Made by a program: the position numbers and the translations under genes | Notes under the pieces: model-generated | What the model was told of the DNA's origin: nothing | Seen by the model: the letters and a program-made list of their open reading frames with translations, nothing else | Databases searched by the model: none | Part shown: piece by piece, positions 45,409-56,674 of the stretch | Layout of the letters: each line of letters starts with the position of its first letter | Numbering within the stretch: position 1 is the stretch's first letter | Source of the DNA: Coniochaeta sp. PMI_546 | Lineage: Eukaryota; Ascomycota; Sordariomycetes; Coniochaetales; Coniochaetaceae | Assembly: GCA_021432605.1 (NCBI GenBank) | Contig: MU271162.1 | Span: 71,721-135,720 of the forward strand | Reading direction: 5' to 3' | Length of the DNA: 64,000 nucleotides

Positions 45409-46512
45409 TCACCCCCACGACTGTCCGTCGTAGTTGATTGCTGCTGCAGCAAAATCCTTCAAGAACATCCATCGAGTCTTCAGATTCCACCGGTTCTTCA
45501 TGAAGTCGTTGGCTCTTTTCGGAAAGAAGTCAACGACGCCTAGCAAAGACGTGTCATGTGCAAGAGCTACTAGGACGTTTTCAGCAATATCCGCTTCCTG
45601 CATCTTCTTAATCGTTTCGATGGCTTCGTCCACATCTTGATGTGTGTGATGAGTGTCCAGCTTTGCAGGCACATAGAAGGCCCCAGTCTTGGACCCGACT
45701 GGCAAAATATTCCCAAAGGCAGCTCCTGGGAATGGTTCGGAAGACGAGCCATTGAAAGGATGCGGGATGATGAAACTTGGCAACGGCATGTAAGGGCTCG
45801 GCCTCAGCTCTCCACCATGATGACATGCATCGCCCCCCATAAGAATAAAGCTGTCAGGCTTGGAAGTGACGCGGGCGAAACCGGACATGTGGTCCGCAGT
45901 ATGACCCGGAGTATGTAGTAGATAGAACGAGCCGTCCCCAAAATAGTCCATGGCCGCGAATCGGCCGATATTGTGGATTTTCTTGTCGAACGACACCTCG
46001 CGCAGCTCCCGGCCAGCGTAGTCGGCCTCGAGCACGGCCGTATAGGGATTTTGGGTGGCGCATGGAAGCAGCAAGTCCTTGAATCCAGGACCAACAACGA
46101 GAGCCGTGCTTCTTTCAAATGTCGAAGGATCTCCGATGTGATCAAAGTGAGGGTGACTCAATATAATAGCCTCAATAGCGCTGGTGTTGACGCCGTGCTC
46201 GTCGAGTATTTCGCGAACACCTTTATCGACCTGAAGTTTCACCCCGGCCCGCTGCAAGCTTGCCGTCAAATGCGGGTCGAGATTCCACCAGTCCTTCCGG
46301 ATGCCCAAGTCGAAAATGACGGTGCGGGCTTGAGCCGGGTTATGGACTAGGAAGCAGAAGCATGGCACGTTCAGGTAATCGTGACCAGTGATAGCAGGCG
46401 ACACGAATCTCCAACAGTTCAGTCCCGTAATTGTAGCGGTAGTGTCAATGATAGACACATCAACCGTGGCAGTCGAATGTGGAATCTTCAGATCCGGTGC
46501 TGGCAAAGCCAT
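45409..46512 (-). CDS. Metallo-beta-lactamase-fold hydrolase, lactonase-like
   Basis: Zinc-dependent hydrolase, cytosolic. Single exon, 367 aa from ATG 46512. The metal site is complete: His120, His122, Asp124 and His125 in SHPHFDHIGD, His204 in TPGHTADH, Asp228 in MGGDACHHGG, and a late His in ALAHDTSLLG. This layout matches the branch of the superfamily that includes N-acyl homoserine lactone lactonases and fungal lactone or thioester hydrolases. A conserved N-terminal YLNVPCFCFLVHNP strand precedes the domain. Lactone ring opening is the inferred activity; thioester cleavage is an alternative. Its convergent neighbour is an aldo/keto reductase, and the pair could act on one substrate. Confidence 0.9.
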   Translation of the reverse strand: MALPAPDLKIPHSTATVDVSIIDTTATITGLNCWRFVSPAITGHDYLNVPCFCFLVHNPAQARTVIFDLGIRKDWWNLDPHLTASLQRAGVKLQVDKGVREILDEHGVNTSAIEAIILSHPHFDHIGDPSTFERSTALVVGPGFKDLLLPCATQNPYTAVLEADYAGRELREVSFDKKIHNIGRFAAMDYFGDGSFYLLHTPGHTADHMSGFARVTSKPDSFILMGGDACHHGGELRPSPYMPLPSFIIPHPFNGSSSEPFPGAAFGNILPVGSKTGAFYVPAKLDTHHTHQDVDEAIETIKKMQEADIAENVLVALAHDTSLLGVVDFFPKRANDFMKNRWNLKTRWMFLKDFAAAAINYDGQSWG

Positions 46513-49500
46513 TGCCCTGTGTCTTTGGAGATTAAAAAAAAGAGCTATCGGCTACAGACCTCGAATGATATAGAGAGAAGCTTGCAGAAGAACCAGGAGT
46601 AGACATATCGACCTTGGCCATGGATATAGAAATCGATCGTATGTCACCTGCTTTATCATGCGAACTAGCAACATGTATATATAGGGTGATCATGCAGTCT
46701 TTATTGTGGGCCTAGCTGCCGCAGGCATATCTCGCTATGGCAAGCTCATGATACTCATACCACGTGCTAAGTCTAGGTTGTCCACTTCAAGAGGGACATA
46801 TCCTACATGTACAATCGTCATAATACCAATCAACTTGCTAATCCCCTCCTGCCATGGACTTTGTAACACCTCGTTTTGTCTCTTGTATAACTGTTCCCGC
46901 TTCACCGAATTAGTTTGGTGAAAGGCGGTGACTGTTGACCCGGCTCAGCACTTCTTTTGCGCGATCGAATATACAAAATGTTACTGCGGGTTGGCATATC
47001 TGACATGCGATATCTTGTAGAAAATATTGCGACGGAGCTAACACTTCGCGGCTATGGTAGGAAGAACATTTACGAGGAGAAGTTTGCATGCGTTGTTTCC
47101 GATTACACTAGCCTTCCACTATATCCGTTACAGATAATTAGAAGACTGCCTTTAGCTGTACCCATTCTTTAAACTACCAGCAGACATCGAGATCTGAGTC
47201 TGGAACATATGGTAATGTATCACAATACCAGTCTAGGCTCGCCGAATAACCAATTTCTAGTTCTCATCGCGGATTCAACTCGCCATCTCTCTGCGACGGA
47301 GAGGGTACATGTAGTAGGTAGTACGAGAAACCCACCGAAATCACTTCTATTCCACACTGAAATAGTTCTGATCAACATGTTCGACTTCATGACACTCCAT
47401 CCGAAGTTGGCAGTGCGATCCTGCCTATAACTTGACAACCTGAGAATGACATTGAGGTAGTCGCGCTTGTACGCTAGTCAGGCTTGCCACATGGCGTGAG
47501 GATACCATGTGCATTTACACCATCTAGGCTCGCCTGATTCCAGTCTAGTGTCATCGGGTGGGAGAAAGGGCTGAGAACCTGGAACTCTCTGTTACGGGGG
47601 GCAAGCTCCGGTAAGGCGCCTTTAGACGCCACTCACACATTCTCTCACCGAGCACGAAAATACTGAGGCAGACCGTGAATAATCAGCATTTATGGTCCCT
47701 AGGTCAGGAAACGTATTCTCTGGGATGTTTTATGACGAACTCTGTGCCTGATCCAGGTGACCGCCCAATTTTACGACAAGCACTAAAGACTCGCTATAAT
47801 TAGAGATTGAATGCTGCCTCAATACTATCCAGAACATAAGTAACCTGCGGTCCTTGCTGGCCGAAGCTGCTTGTCTTCACCTTAGTGACGGACAGGCCTT
47901 CCGTCATGACATATTTGCTCGTCACTGCGAGGCTGTTAGACATCATCGCGCTTGAATTGGCGCTTTGGAGACTGTTGGTTCGAACACGCATGCATTAATC
48001 CGCCAACAAGACGATACCCTGGTCCAATTCTCCTCACCCCCTTGTCCGTCAGCCGGAGACTAGGGCACATTTTGGTCAGCCTGCATTCGTGCATCTACCT
48101 CTTTGAGCGTACCGTCTAAAATAGGTCGTCTTCGCCTTCTTGGCCTGCCGACCTGCAGTGCTACCGTAACAAGCCTGCCAACATACAAGTCAACGTTGGC
48201 AACATTTGCCTAGATTATCGGGTCGAAGTCAGGGATTCGAGCCGGATGGAACCCACAGAAAGCGAGAAGACTGGACCTGATGCGCATTGCGCGCTTACCG
48301 TCCTCAGCTATTGTGGCCTATCAGTGTGTTGGTTCCTCGAATTACGCTAACATTATCTTTAAGGCACCTTACTGCATATGTGACCCATGTCCACAGTCCA
48401 AGTTCGGAACTTTATGAGTCCACCGATGCAGACATTCGGTCATCGCAGCACTGACTGTTCATGTTCCGATTGGGGCACAGCCCCTCCCTGAACTTGGCCT
48501 GGCGGCCTCGCTGCAAGTGCGCAATGGTCTGGACAACAGCGCCAGGGGCACACAAGGCCAGATGATACTATTCACCGAGTTGGAGTTGACAGCTCAAGGT
48601 CACAAGGTCTCACCACCGCCGGGCAATTGCCTGGATCAGTCGCCGCGCCTCAGAGATCCGAGTTCGGGTCTTATTGGACCCTAGACTTCTGCATCCGGCG
48701 CTAAGTCTACCTATCTTACATTGTTTGGTGTCGAACGACGTTGCCTACCAGACAGAGGAGCAACTGCAGAATCGCTGCGCATGTAACCCTTCAGGTTCAC
48801 TACAGAACTGTGGCTGAAAGGTTACAACTTTTGTAAGTGCCTACATGTACATACCTAGTCATACCCTTGCATCTTCCAAGAACACTGGACGTGTGACACT
48901 TCTTGGGCACCTCACCTACTACTGCACGTTGGCTGCGCCCCGGCCGTTATTCCCAATAGGGCCGTGGTCTTTCTCGTATGTACTTTTACGGCTGCAGGCT
49001 TCCGTCGCGAACTGCAACGCAATATCGATTTACACGTGTTGCCAATATGTACCTGTGTTGACATGCAGCTGTAAGCGCTTCGTCCAATATCCGCTTAGTC
49101 GGGTCGCCCCGCTGCTCGGGACGATCCCCGTGTACTCAGAACTGTCATCTCCAACTCGCATATGTTACTTCGGAGGAGCTGCCTGACGACGTCTTGAGGT
49201 AGTAGCGCTCAAAATAGTCAGGTGCACCACGCTACCATGTCCGTACCACACCTGAACCACATGAAATACGATATAGCTGTGGCGATGTCCCGCCAGCTCC
49301 CCGTTGGCTATCATACATTAGCTTCACCATACGCCCCGTGTCGGCTTTTGAGTCATGGTTGTCACCAACGATCCGACGCCAACGACCACTAAGGCCAGCT
49401 ACCAGTCACACCGGGGAATTCCAGCTTGCTTCGCGAGAGTAACGAGGGTGTGGGTGAGACGCGATGTTGGCACTGAAAGGGAAAAGCCCAACTCAAAAGA

Positions 49501-49813
49501 CGAGCTGGATGCATGCTCAGCCCGCACCTAGCTGTCGGGATGATATGAATGGGGTGACACTGGGCACACCAGCTCTCCGTGGTCTCGATCTTAGGCAACC
49601 GGGCTGGACTCCGAGCTTTCCTCGCTGACCTCGAGGTATGTTGCCCGGTTCAAGAGGGCAGACAAAGCTAGTCCGAGTAGATAAGAAGACTTCGAACTCT
49701 CCTGCCTCCGTCCAAGATGCAGGCCTTGAACTGCACCGGTCTTACACCGCAGTAAAATCATTTTCACCTTCATCCCTTCTCAACTGAACGTTCAGATTCG
49801 TTCTGCTGCGACA
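46513..49813. other. 3.3-kb gene-free region
   Basis: Only scattered frames under 115 codons, mostly without ATG, and none with recognisable motifs. Base composition is normal, so it is not an AT-rich RIP block like the left end. No direct or inverted terminal repeats were found by eye. Confidence 0.45.
46675..46684 (-). promoter_or_regulatory. TATA-like element upstream of the metallo-hydrolase
   Basis: The sequence GTATATATAG lies about 165 bp upstream of the start codon at 46512. It could be the TATA box if the 5' untranslated region is about 130 nt. Composition around it is mixed, so it stands out. Confidence 0.3.
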
Positions 49814-50869
49814 ATGACGTACCTCCGTGCTTCCTTTATACTCCTTGCGCTCATGGCCAGGTTGGCTCTTTCTGAGCTCACTTATAATGTTACGGCAACA
49901 AAGAATGGAGCGCCTGTGCAGGGCTCCGATATTGTGCTCGAGCGAATTGAACCGAGTCTTCACCGCTTGAACACAACCTTGACAAGCCCAACTGCACGCA
50001 AGGATAGGAATCGCAAAGCCAAGCGTACAAACCCTATCTACTATAGCTCCAACTGGTGCGGTGCGGTACAACATAGTGTCTCCACAAACAAGATCACCAG
50101 CGTCCATGCATACTTTCAAGTTCCTACCCTGTCTCAGCGACCCGGAGTGACATCCTTCCCGCAGTACGTTGCTACTTGGGTCGGTATTGATGGAGCTACC
50201 TGGGGGTCTGCCCTCCTCCAGTCTGGCATCACCAGCCAGGTACGTGCCCGTGTCATTGACATCACACCTAACAATAGAGAGGGAGACTTATACCATATCA
50301 TAGCTTAGCTCGACTGGCGTCCAAACAAACTGGGCCTGGCTTGAATGGATCCCCGACGCTGCCTACAACATTCCCTCTTTTCCTGGTATGTAAAACCTAC
50401 TGGTGAAGAATAACTACCGATACTGTTGGTATATATTACTGTCCAGTCTGGGCTAACATCACATCTAGTGGCCACGGGTGATTGGATAGAAGTGACAGTG
50501 TCTGCATCATCGTCCACAGCGGGATCTATGTAAGTTAACCTCCCAGAAGTACACTCCAACAGATGATGCTAATAGATGCCATCAAGTGCCATCAGCAACA
50601 TCGACCAGTCGACTAGCTATCTCATCCCTCTGACGAATGGCACGCCGCTGGGTAGGGTTGATGCTGACTGGATCATCGAAGACCCAGCCACAAGTGGCGG
50701 GCCAGTACCCTTGGCCCGTTTCTCCGACACGTGGTTTGAGGATTGCACTGTCTCGACCACCAATGGTACTACCAAGTACGTCGATGGTGCGACAATGTAC
50801 TTTCTGTCTGGCAGCAAGTGCACTTCGACACAGTACGACAGCTCTGATTTCTGGGCTTCATCGTCGTGA
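49814..50869 (+). CDS. Secreted eqolisin (peptidase family G1, glutamic peptidase)
   Basis: Acid-acting extracellular endopeptidase using a Gln/Glu dyad. Four exons: 49814-50239, 50304-50385, 50469-50529, 50587-50869; 283 aa. Residues 1-20 are a signal peptide. A propeptide follows up to a basic stretch (RKDRNRKAKR) before the mature domain starting near NPIYYSSNWCGAV. The catalytic Gln is in WGSALLQSG and the catalytic Glu in DWIIEDP, as in scytalidoglutamic peptidase. Two Cys near the C-terminus (FEDCTVS, SGSKCTS) may form a disulphide. The last acceptor (before 50587) was chosen because the ATG-like frame at 50576 does not keep phase. Likely a nutrient-acquisition protease active at low pH. 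Confidence 0.88.
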
Positions 50870-51582
50870 GGTTCTACACTAGGGGCTTCTCTGCTGTTGT
50901 TGAGAGTTTGGTGAAACATTACGATTCGCCTAGCAGACTGAGCCACGGTTGCCAGTTAGCACTGTCGGCTGGACCGGTTATATCAGATATGGTTTGTGAC
51001 ACGTTTAATATAGGGTTCCGGCATCAATCACGGTGGATTGTTTCCTTCAAGTGACTTATAGCTTGATAATCTTACCACCTGTTTATTTCTTAAGCTTGAA
51101 GAGGATGGCCCTGGGATGGTGATGCTGGACACGAAGGAGCACCTATTGGCGACCTACTCTCAGCATCTTCGGTAACATTTTCGCACCTCCTGGAGATGAG
51201 CTTTCCACGTACCGAGGTCAATGATGGAACAGGCTTAAATCAATTACAGGTATACTTAGTGTGCTATCGAATGTCTTTATGTTCAGTCGCGCATATGGAG
51301 TGTCTTGGGCGCGGAAAGACTAGGATTTCAGTCGAGTTGTTTCGCGCAATTATGACGTTCGTCTACTGAGTAGTGCGGTGAATCAGGGCATCTGTGAGAC
51401 CAGTTGACATGAGAAAGTACTATTCACTCAACTTGAAAATCTCATCGTTGAACATAAATCTGACTAATACGTGTAGGGCGGTTTACTGGAGGTGATTCAG
51501 CACCAACATTAGCTAGATAAGCGGTTGTGACAGTATGAAGGAGGCGACCCTGTCTGGACCAGAACCATAAGTGTAAAGACAG
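50870..51582. other. Gap between eqolisin and MFS 3' ends
   Basis: About 710 bp between two convergent stops. It should hold both 3' untranslated regions. No gene is seen. Confidence 0.45.
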
Positions 51583-53325
51583 TCATACCCTGTCGTCGCC
51601 CGCCCTCTTCTCCTCCAGATGGGTGGCGGCGCCCATACTAGCCTCGGCTTCGGCCTGCTTTTCGCTGTAAGCAGCATCTTGCTGGGCAGCGTCCCTGTTG
51701 CCGTACCTCCCGATCTTGTACCAGGGGAGACTGAACAGACGATCCATGCTTTCGAGACTCCTACCAGCCGTCTCGGGGATGAAGAACCACACCCACACAG
51801 CACCGAGGATAGTTACAGCAGCGAAAAGCCAGAATGTGCCTTTGGGCGAGATGCCGCCCGAGGAGACCGGTAAGAGCATGTTCGGCACGGCTCTTGAGTT
51901 GCCATACTGGTTGGCGAAGTGGAATGTCATGGCCAATGACGTGCTGAGAGCTCGGATGCGAAGAGGGAAGAGTTCGGCCGTGAGAAGATACTGCATGCTG
52001 TTCCATCCCAGCGCCCAACCGAAGCCAGACACATAGATCATAGCTATAGCACCTTTGGACGGTCCAGTCTCGGAAGCGGTGAGCTTGTAGCCCGACTCGA
52101 CGCCTAGCTGGGGTACGGCGGTCAAGAAGCTGGCAACGTATAGCATGGCCAGCGCCTGCAAAGTGATGCCGAGGAGCAGTGCGCGCTTACGGCCGATCAC
52201 ATCAACGAGGAACAGGGCGCAGAGAACTGCAGCTATCAGCTTGACGATGCCAAACACGGCTGTTACCAGGAGGCTCTCGTTATTGCCGGTTATGCCGAGC
52301 AGGCTGAACAAGTCGGGCGCATAGAGAGTGATTGATCCGGCCCCGGACCACTGCGACATGATCTGGGCCCCGAGGGTCAGACACAGACGGTACAGGTTAG
52401 CAGGCACGAATAAAAGCTCCTTGACGATTCCCAACCAGCCGGCGCCACGCGTGGCCTCCATCTCAGCCTGGTGGCTGACGGTGATTGCGTTAACCTCCCG
52501 CACGACGTAATCGTGATCTTCGGGCAACTTGCGCAGGCGTGACATGACCTGCAAAGCCTTGTCAGGCCGTCCTTTCTTGACGAGGAAGCGCGGTGACTCG
52601 TACTGGAAAAAGGTAAGGAAGAAGATAAGCCCGGCGAATATGACATGCAGCGATGTTGGTACGAGCCAGCGGGCGTGAGTAGTGTCGCCCATGTTGACCT
52701 GGCAGCCGTAGTTGGTGAAGTATGCAAGCACGATTCCAAGATACACGAAGCCGGTGAATATGCAAGTACATAGTCCGCGGACACTTGCCGGGGCGATTTC
52801 CGCAATGTAGACGGGACCGACCACGGGTGTCTGGCCGACACCGAGACCAGCAATGAAGCGCCCGGCGTAGACTGCGCCGAGGTTGCCGTTGGCACCCATG
52901 AAGATTGCGATACCGACGATCCAAACCAGACAAAGTTGACGAGTTGCCCATATACGACCAATGCGATCACAGATCAGAAATGCACTGAAGAAAGAGAGAG
53001 CGCGGGTCAGTAATTGGCGCATTACATTCAAGATGCGGGTTACATACATCAAGGCTCCTCCAACGCTTCCAATCTGGACCATTGCCGAGACATTGGCCTT
53101 GATGTTGGCTTGCTCAACCTTGGTATAAGAGCTGTAGTGAATGGTGCTCTGAAAGTCCTTGGAGTTGAAGGCTCCGGATATGAGACCTTCGTCGACTCCA
53201 CGGGCGGCGCCGAGGAGACCGAAGGAGAAGACGGCGAACCATAGCTTCCAGTTGAAAACCTCTTTAGGCTCGTCGAGGTTCCTGAGCTTGAAGACATTCA
53301 CGGGTTTCTTAACTCCGCCAGCCAT
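51583..53325 (-). CDS. MFS sugar/quinate-type transporter
   Basis: Plasma-membrane proton symporter of the sugar porter family. Two exons, 53325-53048 and 52984-51583; 559 aa. The ATG at 53325 is used because the frame upstream begins only at TTG. The 63-nt intron is a multiple of three without stops, so the unspliced frame is open. Removal restores GGAL-IAFLICDRIGR in helix 2 and its loop, and the intron has GTATGT and TTCTTCAG ends. Family motifs: YESPRFL, DVIGRKRALL, TAELFPLRIRA and PETAGRSLESMDRLF. The sequence around FHFANQYGNSRAVPNMLLP is typical of the quinate/sugar-acid permease-like fungal clade, so a plant-derived acid or sugar is a reasonable guess. It diverges from the Ldh2-family gene across 1.8 kb. 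Confidence 0.9.
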   Translation of the reverse strand: MAGGVKKPVNVFKLRNLDEPKEVFNWKLWFAVFSFGLLGAARGVDEGLISGAFNSKDFQSTIHYSSYTKVEQANIKANVSAMVQIGSVGGALMYVTRILNVMRQLLTRALSFFSAFLICDRIGRIWATRQLCLVWIVGIAIFMGANGNLGAVYAGRFIAGLGVGQTPVVGPVYIAEIAPASVRGLCTCIFTGFVYLGIVLAYFTNYGCQVNMGDTTHARWLVPTSLHVIFAGLIFFLTFFQYESPRFLVKKGRPDKALQVMSRLRKLPEDHDYVVREVNAITVSHQAEMEATRGAGWLGIVKELLFVPANLYRLCLTLGAQIMSQWSGAGSITLYAPDLFSLLGITGNNESLLVTAVFGIVKLIAAVLCALFLVDVIGRKRALLLGITLQALAMLYVASFLTAVPQLGVESGYKLTASETGPSKGAIAMIYVSGFGWALGWNSMQYLLTAELFPLRIRALSTSLAMTFHFANQYGNSRAVPNMLLPVSSGGISPKGTFWLFAAVTILGAVWVWFFIPETAGRSLESMDRLFSLPWYKIGRYGNRDAAQQDAAYSEKQAEAEASMGAATHLEEKRAGDDRV

Positions 53326-55102
53326 GGTTGCTGCTGAGACCCGGAAAGTTGGATTTGGGTGAAAGGAGGGAATATGAGACCGATGTCGAGGGCGCAACTC
53401 AGATTCGGGGGACTTGTTGGTTCCATGGCTTTATGTACTACCACAGTCCAATATGACGGTCGATCTCCTCTCATGTGTGAATCCCTCTCCAGGTGTGAGA
53501 GCTCGATGGATGGCCCCTTTGTGCACCTGACAGCTGCGTAACCCTCCTTCCAGGTCTCGGGCTTACCGTATCAGATACCGATCATGGCTTGGCTTCGCCA
53601 GTGGGTCACCATGAGGTCGGGATACACTAGCTGAGTATAGACAAAACTGCGCAGGTTGTAGAGAACTGGTATGAGCACTGTGCAGGATCAGCAATGCTTT
53701 GCAGCACAAAGTTGGCAACGTGCTGCCCGTATGAGACCAGCCTCCATCCCTGGGCATCTCCGCCATTGGCGGCCGCCCCCGCATGTTGGGCATAATGCCG
53801 TACGGAAGAGCCAATGAGGCGGCACCTAGTTGTCATTGACATGGGACCGTTGATAACGGCTCTGGCAGTTCGAGTTTCCCCGAAGTGCGGTGCCGATGTA
53901 ACGTTCGCTAAGCAGCGAGTTAGTGGTGAGCTCGAACTCGTGTCGCAGTCGAACCTAAATAAGGCTCTCTGACCATAGCTGAACGATATAACCTCACAGA
54001 GTACTCCTCGAGTTTATGCTGAGGCCTTGTTGCCTTAGTGATGCGACAGTTGATCGTAGAACAGTCGTATGGCCTTCAAGCCAGCCTTCTGCTGAGCACG
54101 AAGACGACAGGGCAGAGAACCCGACGTCACAGCCGGCTCAACTCCCCCGCACTACCGCTCCAGTAAGACCAATTGTACACTTCTTGGCATAAGCCACCAT
54201 GACTGGTTAGCGGGCGTTAACGGAGAGGGCCAAGCAAACTTTGGGAAGATTGCCGTGCTTACAAGCTTTGCCAGGACGGGCTTGCTTGGCGTGCGACCAG
54301 GGGCCGCTGGCAGTAGCCGACGGCTAAGAAAAGAACCGCCAGTCATCGGCACAGTACATGTCTCCATTCCCCTGACACACTACCCCGGAAATTTTACCCC
54401 AGGTTTGTCTCGGCCGGCTACCTATTGAACGGTCGCTCCTCCTTGAAGTCGGACTGACTGCGGCGGCATTGCGCAGCCCTGGCAGCTAACCCTCACAAAT
54501 GCGGGCGGTCTCGGGACGGACATCTCCGCTTCGAGGGCGCGCAGGTTTGTCCAGACTCGGGACTTTCGCTAATTATAGTTCCAGGCGGCGGACTATAGGC
54601 TTGACAAGCTTGCTTCAATCGGAGAAAGTTGCAGTTGCCCTCCCGAAACGGATATGCCGAGCGCATGGAGATTCGTTCGCTAAATCCCAGGTCAGCAGCA
54701 GATGAGACGGATCTACCTGCACAGTTGTAGGGCCATGTGCGCATGTTTTGGGCTTGGGGATTGAAGGCGCTCTGGACAAGTTGTGTTTGGAACCGGTTGA
54801 AGCGTCAGACATGTCACCGGGCGGAAAATATTGGTGATGCGCCAGAGGTGTCGTACCGATACCTCCAGGGTGTTCAAGGAGGGTGAAGTGAGAGCGCAGT
54901 TTATAGAGCATCAACCGTAAGCGAAGCGGCGGCATTCTCCCCGGGCTCATCGGCCACTGTCCGGCAGTTACAGTCACCGGGATCGGCCCCACTTCCATTA
55001 GAGCGGGCACTTAAGTCTCATGTGCTTCCGGACCCGGCACCCAACGACCTCTCAACTCCAGCCGGACTCTGGTTGACAGACTGTCAACTACAACTGGTCA
55101 GG
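53326..55102. promoter_or_regulatory. Divergent region of MFS transporter and Ldh2-type dehydrogenase
   Basis: 1.8 kb separating two divergent start codons. Open frames inside are antisense pairs without motifs. It presumably holds both promoters; no specific site was recognised. Confidence 0.4.
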
Positions 55103-56251
55103 ATGGATTCAGCCACAACAGAGTCGAAGATAGTGCGTGTGCGGCATGAAGACGCGCAATCCTTCGCAGAAGCCATCCTGCAAGCCAACGGTGTTTCCAA
55201 AGTCAACGCCGCCATCATCGCCCGCGGCCTTGTGCAGGCCGACCTGCGGGGCGTGGACAGCCATGGTATCAACCGCATTCCATCATACATGGCCCGGGTC
55301 CGCAATGGCGTGCTCGACCCCAAGGCTGAGCCTACACTCACTCAAGTGACCCCTGTCGTTGGTCTTGTAAGCAAACGATGTGACGGGCGACAGAATGTTC
55401 TGGCTCCCATGTTGACCGATCTATAGGTTGACGGGCACAATGGCTTCGGCTTCCCCGCTGCCCACCTGGCCATGGCGACAGCCGTCTCGATGGCCGAGCA
55501 GTTTGGTATTGGCATGGTCAGCGTCCGACACAGCAACCACTTCGGCATGTCAGCCTGGATTGTTCGGCAAGCTGTCGAAGCCAACATGATGAGTCTCGTC
55601 TTCACCAACTCCTCTCCCGCACTGCCGGTCTGGGGCGGTCGTGAGAAACTCATGGGCGTCTCGCCCATCGCGTGCGGCGCGCCTGCGGGCTCAGGCAAGC
55701 CATTCATCCTCGACATGGCTCCGAGCGTTGCCGCTCGAGGCAAAATTTACAAGGCTCTACGACGCGGCGAGAAGATTCCGGGTGACTGGGCGCTGGACGC
55801 CGACGGAAAGCCCACTGACGACCCAGAAAAGGCACTAGGAGGTGTTATGCTTCCCATGGGCGGTCCCAAGGGATCCGCCTTGGCCGTCATGATGGACGTA
55901 TTCTCCGGTGTCCTGTCGGGCTCGGCCTTCGCCGGCGGCGTTACGGGCCCGTATGATATGTCCAAGCCAGGAGATGTCGGTCACTTTCTGATAGCCATCA
56001 AACCGGATCTGTTCATGAGTCTCGACGAGTTTAAGCAGAGGATGGATACCTTATATCAGCGGGTTGTCACTGCGGAAAAAATGCATGGTGTCGACAAGAT
56101 CTACTTCCCTGGAGAGATCGAGCAGATAAGGGAGGAGGAGCGACTACGAGAAGGCATTCCGTACGTGCAAGACGAGATCGACACGCTGAATGCAGAAGCA
56201 CAGCGGGTGGGGGTTACACAAATCCGGACAATGAGCTCGGGTCAAATGTAG
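55103..56251 (+). CDS. Ldh2-family NAD(P)-dependent malate/L-lactate-type dehydrogenase
   Basis: Oxidoreductase interconverting 2-hydroxy and 2-oxo acids (or the related imine substrates), with a fold unrelated to classical lactate dehydrogenase. Two exons, 55103-55366 and 55427-56251; 362 aa. The frame extends upstream to a GTG, but the first ATG is 55103. Seen: the N-terminal RGVDSHGINR motif, the substrate-site HSNHFG, the NSSPALPVWGG stretch, and the cofactor-binding ILDMAPSVAARGKI. No signal peptide. Divergence from an MFS transporter suggests uptake and oxidation of one organic acid, which is inference. Related activities (ureidoglycolate or 2,3-diketogulonate reduction) cannot be excluded. 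Confidence 0.92.
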
Positions 56252-56674
56252 GATTATACGCTGTCATTCGGGTTGCCGAACATTAAAACGCCACTGTCTG
56301 GGGCTACAGAGCCGCTGAACCGATCGCCGCAAAGTCTGAGAAGCATCGCGCTGAACAAGCAATGAGACGAGGAAGGAAAATGTCTGTATAATTATAGGGA
56401 TCCGAGCGACGAGCAGCCAAGCACGGCGTGCCAGACGGCAAGGGCCAGCCAAAATAAAGAAAAAATGTCCACAATATGTAATGTGGCAGCACTAAGGTTG
56501 TTCCGCAATGCCGATCGAGCGATCGTGGTCGAGCGTAGGGCGGGAAAACGAGGAGGTGAACTAATTAGCGGCAGCTCGCGAGTCTAATGCTTCACCCACG
56601 TCTTCCGGAAGTGCTTGTGGGTACTCTGTTGCGTTTGCTGATAGAGTTAGTACTCTTCGGCCGGCATAGGAAGG
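56252..56674. other. Gap between convergent dehydrogenase and unknown gene
   Basis: 423 bp of presumed 3' untranslated sequence. Nothing else is seen. Confidence 0.4.
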
